Assembly: GCA_031422335.1 (NCBI GenBank)
Contig: JANOQW010000018.1
Location: forward strand, 48,619-112,618
Direction: 5' to 3'
DNA from: Methylotenera_A sp031422335
GTDB taxonomy: Bacteria; Pseudomonadota; Gammaproteobacteria; Burkholderiales; Methylophilaceae
DNA: 64,000 bases
Position numbers and translations under genes: made by a program. Shown one piece after another: positions 26,086-34,871 of this stretch (within the stretch, counting starts at the first letter, position 1; each line of letters begins with the position of its first letter). The notes under the pieces are model-generated. The model ran no database searches. It worked only from the letters and a program-made list of their open reading frames with translations, and had not been told where the DNA came from.

Positions 26086-27297
26086 GTGGCAGATAAAAAA
26101 ATCCCCTTATTGACCGAAGTATATCAACCTAGGGCTGTGGAGTTGGCTGAAGTTGAGCCAAAACTAAGACGAGACGATGCGACACTGATTACGCCAGAAT
26201 TGATTGCGCGCATTGCCGCGCACATTAAACCAAGGTTAGAGGCGGATATTGCCAAAACGGTGACGGAAAATGTGCGGCAATTACTTAAGGCCGAGCTTTT
26301 ACAAGAGCTGCAAGATGAGGTGATACAGACGCAAGCCAGTATAGAAGCGCGCACGGTGGACTTTGTAGATAAAACCAAGGCAGATTTAAAAACAGAGCTG
26401 CCGCGGATGTATCAAGCCAGTGCCGATTTAGTCTATAGCGGCCTAGAGCAAAAAATTACCGAGCTACAAACCAACGCGGTTACTCATGCCGATGCGATGT
26501 TGGCCGATGGTATGCAGGTGGCGGTGCAGCAGGCTAATGGGCAAATCAATGCCAATGTAGAAGCACTGCAAGCCAAGGTGAGTGCGCGCATGATAGATGC
26601 GGTTAATACTGAGATGAGCGTATTTCAAACGCAATCAATTAGCCAGCATCAAGCACAATTGGGGCAAGAGTTTAGCGCTGCTTTTCAAGCGCTTAATCAA
26701 AATGCCCGTGCCGATTTACAAGAACAGGCGGGTTTACTGCAGGCTGATGCTTTGGCAGAAATGCGTAACAATTTTATAGTGGCCATGCCAGAAATCTACA
26801 CTTCAACCGTGGCGGAGCAGCAAGAAGCCATTATCCAACAAATTAATCAACAGCTGACAGAAGAGTTGCAAGCTTTTCAGGTTAAATCACTAAGCCTGCA
26901 CCAAGCGCAATTGGGCGAAACGCTCACTGGCACATTTAATGCGCTGAATGAAAATGCTAAGCAAGATTTACATGCGCAGATGAGCCTGCTGCAGGCAGAT
27001 ATTCTCACGCAAATGCGCGCCACTATCAATGAAGCAATTCCCAGCATTTATGAGACGGCGGTAGATGAAGTCAAAGCTAAGTTTGCCGAAGAGATGACCG
27101 CGCAAACCATGCAGGTACGCGATAATTTCTTGGCGACGGTCAATGCAGATTTACCGGCAGTGCAAGAAGTATTGCGTGAGAATATTCAGCATATTTTGGC
27201 CACGTCATTGCCAATCTTAGAAAGCGATTTGCGCAATCAGCTTACTAGCGAGCTGCAAGATTTATTGCTGCAGGTGAAATTTGTGTTGCCTAAATAG
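26086..27297 (+). CDS. Repetitive alpha-helical protein of unknown function
   Basis: A 403-residue protein starting at GTG 26086, with no signal peptide and no membrane span. After a charged N-terminus (about 1-45) it is almost wholly helical, rich in Gln, Ala, Glu and Leu. An 84-residue unit is repeated: residues 180-243 match 264-327, each opening F-Q-x-x-S-(I/L)-S-x-H-Q-A-Q-L-G, and carrying LLQAD and then MPEIY or IPSIY about 50 residues on. Weaker relatives of the LPxxYxxxxD block occur near 104 and 356. The design suggests a long amphipathic or coiled-coil rod, like apolipoprotein-type or phasin-like helical repeats. It follows holC by 28 bases. I do not recognise a family. Confidence 0.6.
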   Translation: MADKKIPLLTEVYQPRAVELAEVEPKLRRDDATLITPELIARIAAHIKPRLEADIAKTVTENVRQLLKAELLQELQDEVIQTQASIEARTVDFVDKTKADLKTELPRMYQASADLVYSGLEQKITELQTNAVTHADAMLADGMQVAVQQANGQINANVEALQAKVSARMIDAVNTEMSVFQTQSISQHQAQLGQEFSAAFQALNQNARADLQEQAGLLQADALAEMRNNFIVAMPEIYTSTVAEQQEAIIQQINQQLTEELQAFQVKSLSLHQAQLGETLTGTFNALNENAKQDLHAQMSLLQADILTQMRATINEAIPSIYETAVDEVKAKFAEEMTAQTMQVRDNFLATVNADLPAVQEVLRENIQHILATSLPILESDLRNQLTSELQDLLLQVKFVLPK

Positions 27298-27309
27298 GCA
27301 TTAAACAAG

Positions 27310-27690
27310 CTAGCTATTGATGAGCGCTTGGTAAGCTTCTGCGCTTAAAAAGTGACTGGTTTCATTAACATCATTGGGTTTAAATTTGAATATCCATGCG
27401 GCATACGGCTTATCATTAATGCCTTCCGGCGCGCCTAGTAAATCCTCATTTATTTCAGTCACCACGCCATTCATCGGGGCATGTAAATCAGAGCCAGTTT
27501 TGACTGATTCCACCATGCCACACGGCGTTGCATTCACTAACACATCACCCAACTTAGGGGCATCAATAAAAACAATATCACCAAGCAAATCTTGGGCATA
27601 ATCAGTAATGCCTGCAAGCCAATATCCATGCGGGTCCTGCAGCACCCATAAATGTTCGGCGGTGTAATGCAACTGAGTTGGAAATTTCAT
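27310..27690 (-). CDS. gcvH: Glycine cleavage system H protein
   Basis: A 126-residue lipoyl carrier that shuttles the aminomethyl group in glycine oxidation. GITDYAQDLLGDIVFIDAP and the lipoylation site ESVKTGSDLHAPMNG (Lys64) are intact; length is normal. No gcvT or gcvP is adjacent, so it is an orphan here. Residues 17-27 (LQDPHGYWLAG) are encoded by a near-complete copy of the dispersed short repeat at 27610-27643. The stretch has the same length as the equivalent strand-turn-strand of E. coli GcvH, so the repeat is accommodated without an indel. About 250 bases separate it from the divergent endopeptidase gene. I saw no glycine riboswitch there. Confidence 0.92.
   Translation of the reverse strand: MKFPTQLHYTAEHLWVLQDPHGYWLAGITDYAQDLLGDIVFIDAPKLGDVLVNATPCGMVESVKTGSDLHAPMNGVVTEINEDLLGAPEGINDKPYAAWIFKFKPNDVNETSHFLSAEAYQALINS
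27610..27643. repeat. Dispersed short repeat inside gcvH
   Basis: A 34-bp copy: arm GCCTGCAA, core GCCAATATCCATGCGGG, arm CCTGCAGC. The arms are inverted relative to each other. It lies wholly in the gcvH coding sequence and encodes residues 17-27 on the minus strand. Confidence 0.8.
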
Positions 27691-27940
27691 GGTCTGACCT
27701 AAAAATTAAAACGACAATAATGTTGTATGCCATACGACTGCTAAAATGTTATTTTCTCACAAACTATTTAGGTTGACGTGAAATTATTTAGAACGACTAA
27801 ATTTTATCTAGTAAATAATGTGTCAAATTAGTCACAACGCACTTTATGTTAATATTTATTTTATATAACTGCGCTAACATAATGACAAATAAGTATTTAT
27901 TGGTTATTATTGATTCAAATGTTAGCGAGGTTCAACGGCA

Positions 27941-28993
27941 ATGGTAAACATGCTTTTTAGAAAAATACTCTTGGTTTACATGGCGATAGCCCTAGTTGCG
28001 TCGCCAATAGAGTTATTGGCTGCCAGTAAAAAATCACAAAAACGTATTTCTACTAGCCAAAAAAGCTTTAGTAGCAAACACCGTATTAGTAGCCGCAGCA
28101 AAAAAAGTACACAAAGAGTCAGTGTGCGTTTGCGTAACGCACAAGCACTTGCCGCGCAGCGCGCCATAGAAGAAAGCTACGATGGTAGTGGTGTGCTGCA
28201 ACTGGCTTCTAGCAAAGCTTTGGTGATTCACCAAACTACGGGAGAGATTATTTACGCCAAAAATACCGGTTTACCCACACCTATTGCATCGATAACCAAG
28301 TTGATGACTGCGATGGTGACGCTAGACGCTGGCCAATCGTTTGATGAAATTATTTATGTGTCGGATGAAGATGTAGATTATGTGAAAGGTACTAGCTCGC
28401 GCTTATCTATCGGCGCTGGGTTAAGCCGTGGCGATATGTTGCAGCTTGCTTTAATGGCCTCTGAAAACCGCGCGGCGTCTGCTATTGGTAATCATTATCC
28501 AGGGGGTAAATATGGGTTTGTCAAAGCCATGAACGCCAAGGCAAAACTATTAGGATTAGGCAATACGCACTTTGTTGATGCGACTGGCTTAGATTCCAGC
28601 AATGTTTCTACAGCAGAAGATTTGGCTAAATTGGTGCAAGCGGCTTACCAATATCCAGAGATTCGCTTAGCTACGACTAGCCCTTCGCACGAAGTTTATA
28701 TGGAAGGCCGTCACAATGCGGTCAATTTTAACAATACCAATGGATTAGTGCGCACTGGTGAATGGCAAATTGGTTTGTCTAAAACGGGATATATTTCTGA
28801 GGCTGGCCGCTGTTTGGTGATGCAAGCCACTATTGCGGGTGAGCCGATGATTGTAGTGTTGCTAGATTCAAACGGTAAGCTGACACGTATTGGCGATGCC
28901 AATCGTGTGCGTAAATGGATGGAACATAACACAGAGCCGAAAGCAACCACTACAGGCCAAAGCCAACAAGTGATGGCGGGTAAAATTTCTTAA
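27941..28993 (+). CDS. pbpG: D-alanyl-D-alanine endopeptidase (PBP7-type)
   Basis: A 350-residue penicillin-binding protein of the S11 family. It has a signal peptide (about 1-28) and then an unusually basic Ser/Lys/Arg-rich segment (29-68, KKSQKRISTSQKSFSSKHR). The catalytic domain starts near residue 80. Active-site motifs are SxxK in ASITKLMTAM, SxN in ASENRAA, and KTG in LSKTGYISEAG. SSNVSTAEDLAKLVQAAYQYPEI is typical of PbpG. It lacks the C-terminal amphipathic anchor of PBP5/6, as PBP7 does. The product would cut D-Ala-mDAP cross-links in the periplasm. The basic linker could bind peptidoglycan or teichoic-like polymers (inference). Single gene ending in a strong terminator shared with topA. 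Confidence 0.88.
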   Translation: MVNMLFRKILLVYMAIALVASPIELLAASKKSQKRISTSQKSFSSKHRISSRSKKSTQRVSVRLRNAQALAAQRAIEESYDGSGVLQLASSKALVIHQTTGEIIYAKNTGLPTPIASITKLMTAMVTLDAGQSFDEIIYVSDEDVDYVKGTSSRLSIGAGLSRGDMLQLALMASENRAASAIGNHYPGGKYGFVKAMNAKAKLLGLGNTHFVDATGLDSSNVSTAEDLAKLVQAAYQYPEIRLATTSPSHEVYMEGRHNAVNFNNTNGLVRTGEWQIGLSKTGYISEAGRCLVMQATIAGEPMIVVLLDSNGKLTRIGDANRVRKWMEHNTEPKATTTGQSQQVMAGKIS

Positions 28994-29006
28994 GTAAATT
29001 ACCAAT

Positions 29007-29035
29007 AAAAAAGCAGCCTTAAGGCTGCTTTTTTT
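29007..29035. terminator. Bidirectional terminator between pbpG and topA
   Basis: A perfect palindrome: A run, GCAGCC, TTAA loop, GGCTGC, T run. It lies 14 bases after the pbpG stop and 20 bases from the topA stop; both strands have the uridine tract needed for termination. Confidence 0.9.
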
Positions 29036-29054
29036 AAATTCAAAAACTAGACGC

Positions 29055-31664
29055 TTATTTTTTAATGGCGGGTTTTTTGCTTGAAGGTTTTTTGGTGGTG
29101 GTTTTTTTTACAGGTGATTTTTTAACCGTTGGCTTGTTGTCTGTTGCTTTTGTCACCTTGGTTTTTGACACGGCCGTTTTTCTTGTAAAAGTTTTTTTGC
29201 CGCCTGTTTTACCCGATGCTTCATCTTTGGTGGCTTTTTCAGCCAACAAACCTAGCGCTTCATCCATTGTTAAGTCTTCAGGCGCTACACTTTTTGGTAT
29301 GGTAGCGCGAATTTTGGCGTGCTGCACATAGGGGCCATAACGACCTGCATAAATCTCTACGCGGCCTTCGCCACTTGGGTGCGCGCCTAAATCTGCAATT
29401 GGCGCAGGGCCAGTATTGGCGGCGGCTAGCAAAGCCACTGCACCAGCATTATCAATGTTAAACACGCTATCAGATTTGGGAATCGATTTAAACTTACCAT
29501 CGTGATTGACATACGGCCCAAAGCGACCAATATTAGCAACAATTTTTTTATTGGTTTCTGGGTGAAGGCCTAAATCGCGCGGCAGAGAAAGCAACATATT
29601 CGCAATATCAATATCCACACTGGTGATAGCAACTTCTTTGGGAATGCTCACCCGTTTTGGTTTTTTCTTATCGCCTTCAACAGCAACGCCAACTTGCAAG
29701 TAAGGTCCGTAAGGCCCATTCATCAAGTAAATTTCTTTACCAGATTCTGCATCGATACCAATCGTCACTGGGTCAGCACCTGCTTGGGCTGTGCCATTCA
29801 TACTACGTTTATAATCGCATTTCGGCTCGTTGTTGTAACCTGTACAGCCAATAAATGTGCCGTATCTGCTAAGTTGCTTTTGCAGCGGCTGGCCACATTT
29901 TGGGCAAGCTTCATCAATCAGCTCGTTGCCAGGCCTATCAACATTCGCCTTGCTAATAATTTGATTGTTAAAACCTTGCCAAAACTCATCCATCAGTGGA
30001 ATCCACTCACGCGAACCATCAGCCACGTTATCTAGCGCGTTTTCTAAGTTGGCAGTAAAGTCGTAATCGACATATTTAGTAAAATGTTCGGTTAAAAATT
30101 TAACCACCACGCGGCCCACATCGGTTGGCGTAAAACGTTTTTTGTCGAGGATGACATATTCGCGATCTTGTAATGTGCTAATAATGCTGGCGTAAGTAGA
30201 AGGGCGACCAATACCGTATTCTTCTAAAATTTTCACTAAGCTGGCTTCGCCATAACGTGGTGGCGGCTCGGTAAAATGCTGGTCGCCGTAAATTTTTTCT
30301 ACATTTAAAATTTCACCCGTTTCTAGGTGTGGCAGCTTACTTTCGCTTTCTTCTTCCTCATCATCACGGCCTTCCATATATACCGCAATAAAGCCAGGGA
30401 AGACTAAAGTTTGGCCAGATGCGCGGAATAAATTGGCTTCAGAGCCTACACTTAAATCGACACTTACCGCATCAAATTTGGCAGGCGACATTTGGCAAGC
30501 TAAGCTGCGCTTCCAAATCATTTCATAAAGCTTAAATTGCTCATCATTTAAAAACTTGCGCATCGCCGTTGGGCTGCGGCTAATATCGGTGGGGCGAATC
30601 GCCTCATGTGCTTCTTGCGCATTTTTGGCTTTTGTTTTGTACATAATCGGCGATTTTGGCAAATATTCGGCGTCAAAATTCTTTTTCACATAATCGCGAA
30701 TGCTCATCACCGCTTCAGTCGCCATGCTAAACGAGTCAGTTCGCATATAAGTAATCAGGCCAGTCGTGCCAGAGCCAACATCTACGCCCTCGTATAGCTG
30801 CTGGGCAATGCGCATCGCGCGCGAAGTTGTAAAGCCAAGCTTACGCACTGCCTCCTGTTGTAGAGTCGATGTGGTAAATGGTGCGGCAGGGCTGCGGCTA
30901 CGTTGTTTTTTCTCTACGCGGCTGACTGTCGTTTTACCTGCCGAAGCTAGCAACAATTTACCCACGATATCAGCTTGTTGGTCATGATTCACCACGGTAA
31001 ATTGCTCAACTTTTTCACCATTAAATTGAATCAATTTGGCGTTAAAACTGTGCGCGTGTTTTAACGCATCTAGGTGTATCGTCCAATATTCTTGATTTTT
31101 GAACGCTTCAATTTCCAACTCGCGCTCTACAATTAAACGCAGTGCAGGGCTTTGCACACGGCCAGCCGACAGCCCGCGGCGAATTTTTTTCCATAATAAT
31201 GGCGATAAATTAAAGCCAACCAAATAATCTAGTGCACGCCGTGCTTGCTGCGCATTGACCAAGTTCATGGCAATATCACGTGGGTGATCAATGGCGTGTT
31301 TTACTGCGGTTTGGGTGATTTCGTTAAACTCGACGCGTTTGAGTAATTTATTTTTAAGTAACTTTTTATCGGCCAAAATCTCGGCAATATGCCAAGAAAT
31401 CGCTTCGCCTTCGCGGTCTGGATCGGTCGCTAGATATATATTATCTGCGTTTTTAACCGCTTTGGTAATCGCATCCATGTGCTTGGCATTGCGGTCGATA
31501 ATGTCGTACTTCATGGCAAAATTATTGGCAGGATCAACCGCGCCATTTTTAGGAATTAAATCGCGCACATGGCCGTAACTGGCTAGCACCTCGAAATCCT
31601 TACCGAGATATTTTTGCAGCGTTTTGGCTTTTGAGGGCGATTCTACTATGAGTAAACTGGACAT
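29055..31664 (-). CDS. topA: DNA topoisomerase I
   Basis: An 869-residue type IA topoisomerase that relaxes negative supercoils. The TOPRIM domain starts with LLIVESPSKAKTLQKYLG and has the DPDREGEAISWH metal-binding motif. The active-site region GLITYMRTDS holds the catalytic Tyr. The zinc-binding repeat region includes CPKCGQPLQKQLSRYGTFIGC. Further C-terminal domains with GRFGPYVNH and GRYGPYVQHAK repeats resemble those in many Betaproteobacteria and replace the second and third zinc fingers of E. coli. The last 60 or so residues are a Lys/Thr/Pro-rich basic tail, histone-like in composition, likely a non-specific DNA contact. It appears monocistronic. Confidence 0.96.
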   Translation of the reverse strand: MSSLLIVESPSKAKTLQKYLGKDFEVLASYGHVRDLIPKNGAVDPANNFAMKYDIIDRNAKHMDAITKAVKNADNIYLATDPDREGEAISWHIAEILADKKLLKNKLLKRVEFNEITQTAVKHAIDHPRDIAMNLVNAQQARRALDYLVGFNLSPLLWKKIRRGLSAGRVQSPALRLIVERELEIEAFKNQEYWTIHLDALKHAHSFNAKLIQFNGEKVEQFTVVNHDQQADIVGKLLLASAGKTTVSRVEKKQRSRSPAAPFTTSTLQQEAVRKLGFTTSRAMRIAQQLYEGVDVGSGTTGLITYMRTDSFSMATEAVMSIRDYVKKNFDAEYLPKSPIMYKTKAKNAQEAHEAIRPTDISRSPTAMRKFLNDEQFKLYEMIWKRSLACQMSPAKFDAVSVDLSVGSEANLFRASGQTLVFPGFIAVYMEGRDDEEEESESKLPHLETGEILNVEKIYGDQHFTEPPPRYGEASLVKILEEYGIGRPSTYASIISTLQDREYVILDKKRFTPTDVGRVVVKFLTEHFTKYVDYDFTANLENALDNVADGSREWIPLMDEFWQGFNNQIISKANVDRPGNELIDEACPKCGQPLQKQLSRYGTFIGCTGYNNEPKCDYKRSMNGTAQAGADPVTIGIDAESGKEIYLMNGPYGPYLQVGVAVEGDKKKPKRVSIPKEVAITSVDIDIANMLLSLPRDLGLHPETNKKIVANIGRFGPYVNHDGKFKSIPKSDSVFNIDNAGAVALLAAANTGPAPIADLGAHPSGEGRVEIYAGRYGPYVQHAKIRATIPKSVAPEDLTMDEALGLLAEKATKDEASGKTGGKKTFTRKTAVSKTKVTKATDNKPTVKKSPVKKTTTKKPSSKKPAIKK

Positions 31665-31784
31665 TTATACCTTAATATACAAGGGCGACTAATTTTAAGT
31701 TGCCTAGATAATAGCAAGCTAATTAGCAACTAGACAATAACATTGAAAATTAAATTTTAATAAAACTGCTTATAAAACTGGATA

Positions 31785-32696
31785 TTAACTGCGAACAAAT
31801 TCAATCTTGGTGCCATCGTTGCTTGCTAAATTGAGTGCGTTGTTGGCAGATTGTTTTTCTGCAATATCGCCAAATAGCGGGTCTTCGTCTTGGTTGTTGG
31901 CTTGCGTTAAGCTTTTAAAATCGTATAAATCAAAATCAGCCAAATGCGATGGTTCTACATTACCAATGGCGCGAAAAATATTATTAATGCGGCCAGGCTG
32001 CTCAATCTCCCAAGTTTGCAGCATATCTTTAACTTTTTGGCGTTGCAAGTTGGGCTGGCTGCCACATAAATCACAAGGAATTATTGGAAACGCCATCTGC
32101 CGCGCGTAGCTAGCAATATCTTTTTCACTGCAATAAGCCAGTGGCCTAATCACCACATTTTGTTTATCGTTAGTGGCCAATTTTGGCGGCATAGCTTTTA
32201 ACTTCGCACCAAAAAACATATTTAAAAATAGCGTTTCTACAATATCATCACGGTGATGCCCAAGTGCTATTTTATTAGCGCCCAGCTCTTTTGCCGTGGT
32301 ATAAATAATGCCACGCCGCAAGCGGCTACAAAGGCTACATGTAGTGGCACCTTCAGGAATCTTCTCTTTAACCACTGAGTAAGTATCAGCTTCTACAATA
32401 CGATAATCCACACCCAACTTTTCAAAATACGCTGGCAAAATATGCTCAGGAAAGTTGGGCTGCTTTTGGTCTAAATTCATCGCGATTAACTTAAAGTTAA
32501 TCGGCGCACGTTCCTGCAAAGCCAGCAACATCATCAGCATGGTGTAGCTATCTTTGCCGCCACTCATGCACACCAATACTGTGTCACCATCCTCAATCAT
32601 GTTGTAATCGCCAATGGCTTTGCCTGTGGACGATATTAAGCTGTTGCGCAACTTAATGAAGTTGTTGGAATAATTTTCTGGTAAATGTTTAATCAT
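31785..32696 (-). CDS. ttcA: tRNA 2-thiocytidine(32) synthetase TtcA
   Basis: A 303-residue PP-loop ATPase that thiolates cytidine 32 of certain tRNAs using an iron-sulfur cluster. The PP-loop is CMSGGKDSYTMLMMLL. Two CxxC pairs, TTCSLCSRLRRG and IPCDLCGSQPN, match the cluster ligands of TtcA and separate it from TilS. LGHHRDDIVETLFLNMFFG is the conserved PP-loop family segment. Length is normal. It lies downstream of the SDR gene on the minus strand, with a 143-base gap that contains the second repeat family. Confidence 0.94.
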   Translation of the reverse strand: MIKHLPENYSNNFIKLRNSLISSTGKAIGDYNMIEDGDTVLVCMSGGKDSYTMLMMLLALQERAPINFKLIAMNLDQKQPNFPEHILPAYFEKLGVDYRIVEADTYSVVKEKIPEGATTCSLCSRLRRGIIYTTAKELGANKIALGHHRDDIVETLFLNMFFGAKLKAMPPKLATNDKQNVVIRPLAYCSEKDIASYARQMAFPIIPCDLCGSQPNLQRQKVKDMLQTWEIEQPGRINNIFRAIGNVEPSHLADFDLYDFKSLTQANNQDEDPLFGDIAEKQSANNALNLASNDGTKIEFVRS

Positions 32697-32753
32697 AATT
32701 AAAACTCAAATTTTGTCGTGATACATCGTTGTTCAGCCAATTTTTACTGCTTT

Positions 32754-32820
32754 CATAATAAAACATATGCGCGCATTAAAAATTGTTTCGCGCCTTGTCT
32801 CACTTAAAGCTTTGAGTTTT
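32754..32820. repeat. Second dispersed repeat family, copy 2
   Basis: A 67-bp stretch matching 13169-13237 in the same orientation, with shared blocks CATAAT-n-AAACATATGCG and CGCGCCTTGnCT...CTTTGAnTTTT. On the minus strand it begins 19 bases after the SDR stop codon. GCGCG and CGCGC segments flank an A/T-rich middle, allowing a short stem in RNA. Confidence 0.6.
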
Positions 32821-32839
32821 AAAATAAGCATAAATTTAG

Positions 32840-33598
32840 CTAAAGGTTAAGTGAGCGCCCGCCATCTACCGCTAGCACATGACCCGTAATAAACGGCGCA
32901 TCGGCTACCAAAAATTTAACCGCTTTGGCAATATCTTGCGGGTTGCCAATTTTTTTAAGCAGCGTTTGGTTAATCACACGTTGGCGATATACCTCATCAA
33001 ATTGCGGGTTGTTTTCTGGCCATTGCACTGGGCCTGGTGCTACTGCGTTCACGCGAACCTCTGGCGAAAGCTCATGCGCCAGTGATTTTGTCAGTGTCAC
33101 TAAACCTGCTTTTGCTACGCTGTACACCACATAGCCTTTTTTTGGGCGCTCAATGTGCATGTCAGTAATATTGACGATGCAACCATGATTTTTACGCAGC
33201 TCTGCCGCAGCCGCTTGCGCTAAAAACATTGGTGCTTTAAGGTTGCTGCCAACTAAATCGTGCCAGTTTTCCTCTGTAATATGACCAATTTCGGTGGAAT
33301 AATAGCTGCTGGCATTGTTAATCAACACATCTAGTTGGCCAAATTGATTCACCGTTTCAGCCACTAAATTTGGCATGATACCGAGGTTGAGTAAATCGCC
33401 TTGAATAATCGCCACGCTATTGGCGCGCTGCAAGTTAAGCTCGGCCTGCAAGGCGCGCGCTTCGGTGTGTGATTTATTATAGTGAATCATGACATTGGCG
33501 CCATGCGCATGCAGCTCGCGACAAATGGCCGCGCCCACGCGCTTAGCGCCGCCCGTGATTAATACTGTTTTATTGATTAAGTTTAAATCTTGGTTCAT
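32840..33598 (-). CDS. Pteridine reductase-like short-chain dehydrogenase
   Basis: A 252-residue (from ATG 33598) SDR. The cofactor motif is TGGAKRVGAAI, with Arg in the position found in the TGxxxRxG pteridine-reductase branch (FolM/PTR1-like) and suited to NADPH. NNASSYYSTEIG follows the NNAG position, and the catalytic pair is in YSVAKAGLVTLTK (Tyr and Lys four apart). The C-terminus GHVLAVDGGRSLNL is typical. A GTG at 33607 would add three residues (MIR); the ATG gives a start just before the conserved strand. It probably reduces dihydropteridines. It is divergent from the MidA-like methyltransferase. Confidence 0.8.
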   Translation of the reverse strand: MNQDLNLINKTVLITGGAKRVGAAICRELHAHGANVMIHYNKSHTEARALQAELNLQRANSVAIIQGDLLNLGIMPNLVAETVNQFGQLDVLINNASSYYSTEIGHITEENWHDLVGSNLKAPMFLAQAAAAELRKNHGCIVNITDMHIERPKKGYVVYSVAKAGLVTLTKSLAHELSPEVRVNAVAPGPVQWPENNPQFDEVYRQRVINQTLLKKIGNPQDIAKAVKFLVADAPFITGHVLAVDGGRSLNL

Positions 33599-33646
33599 TC
33601 GGATCACAAATGGCTCGTTTCTTTATTGCACACATTATAATAGGGA

Positions 33647-34861
33647 ATGGCCGCAGCATCTAATCACAATCTACCCCTTGCCTCGCCGCAGGCACAAGGC
33701 GTTAGCCAACAATTGGCGCAATTAATTCAACAAAAAATTAAAAATGCTGCTGGTTGGATTAGCTTTGCAGAATTTATGCAGATGGCGCTTTACACGCCAG
33801 GCTTGGGTTATTACGCAGGCGGCGCACAAAAGTTCGGCATGGAGGGGGATTTTGTCACCGCACCAGAAATTTCACCTTTATTTGCACAAACGGTTGCCCT
33901 GCAGGCCGCGCAGGTATTGGCTGCTGGCGATGCCAAAAATATAAATCTAAATGTCTTGGAACTAGGCGCGGGTACAGGTAAATTAGCAGTCGATTTATTG
34001 TTAGAGCTTGAACATTTAAACAGCCTAGGCTTAAGTTCGTTACCTAAACAGTATTTTATATTGGAAGTAAGCGCCTACTTGTGCCAAGTGCAGCGTGAAA
34101 CCTGCCAAGCCAAGTTGCCACAACATTTGTATGAAAAGCTGGTGTGGCTGAATGAGTTGCCAAAAACTTTTAACGGCTTGGTGCTGGGCAATGAATTGTT
34201 AGATGCGATTCCAGTGCATATTTTACACAAAACTGCTGAAGGCTGGCGTGAGCGCAGCTTGGGTTTTGATGGCGATTTTACATGGCAAGACTCAGCTTTA
34301 AGTCAGCCAAATTTGCCTGAATATTTAGTATCCCATTTACCTGATGACTTACCCATTGGCTATATCACAGAAGTCAACCCAGCTGCATGTGCATTGGTGC
34401 GCAGCCTTGGTGAGATGCTAGAAACTGGCGCCATTTTGCTGATAGATTATGGTTTTGGTGCAGCGGAATATTATCACCCGCAGCGTAGCCAGGGCACGCT
34501 GATGTGTCATTATCAACAGCTGGCGCACGATAATCCACTCATCAATATTGGGCTGCAAGATATTACTGCGCATGTCGATTTTACATCAATTGCGAGCGTA
34601 TTAGATATGCCCTGCGAGGCAACAACCATGCGGCTTGCAGGCTATGTTAATCAAGCACAGTTTTTAATAAATTGCGGTATTTTAAATATATTGCAACAAC
34701 ATTCACCTCAAGATGTTGACTATATAAAGCTGGCCGCCGCCGCACAAAAACTACTGTCGCCCGCCGAAATGGGCGAGCTGTTTAAGGTGATTTGCCTGAC
34801 TAAAAATATTGACGAACCCTTGATAGGTTTTACGCATGGAGATAAAGCGCATACTTTATGA
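33647..34861 (+). CDS. SAM-dependent methyltransferase, MidA/NDUFAF7 family
   Basis: A 404-residue protein of the DUF185 (Methyltransf_28) family. Family landmarks are MQMALYTPGLGYYAGGAQKFG, GDFVTAPEISPLFAQTVA, the SAM-binding VLELGAGTGKLA, VLGNELLDAIPVH and the acidic AILLIDYGFGAAEYYHPQRS with TLMCHYQ. The mitochondrial relative NDUFAF7 methylates an arginine of complex I. The bacterial role is not established, though the same protein-arginine activity is plausible. It overlaps the open frame of trmB at its 3' end. A weak match to the dispersed repeat arms and core occurs at 33900-33924 (ctgcaggccgc...tattggct), probably degenerate or coincidental. Confidence 0.88.
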   Translation: MAAASNHNLPLASPQAQGVSQQLAQLIQQKIKNAAGWISFAEFMQMALYTPGLGYYAGGAQKFGMEGDFVTAPEISPLFAQTVALQAAQVLAAGDAKNINLNVLELGAGTGKLAVDLLLELEHLNSLGLSSLPKQYFILEVSAYLCQVQRETCQAKLPQHLYEKLVWLNELPKTFNGLVLGNELLDAIPVHILHKTAEGWRERSLGFDGDFTWQDSALSQPNLPEYLVSHLPDDLPIGYITEVNPAACALVRSLGEMLETGAILLIDYGFGAAEYYHPQRSQGTLMCHYQQLAHDNPLINIGLQDITAHVDFTSIASVLDMPCEATTMRLAGYVNQAQFLINCGILNILQQHSPQDVDYIKLAAAAQKLLSPAEMGELFKVICLTKNIDEPLIGFTHGDKAHTL

Positions 34862-34871
34862 TGAAGGTATA

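Noticed and set aside
27691..27940. Glycine riboswitch upstream of gcvH
   Set aside because: No paired aptamer-like conserved blocks could be seen on the minus strand; the gap is A/T-rich and more likely holds two divergent promoters.
33900..33926. Further copy of the dispersed repeat in the MidA-like gene
   Set aside because: One arm and part of the core match, but four of the five intervening bases differ; could be chance in a GC-rich coding stretch.
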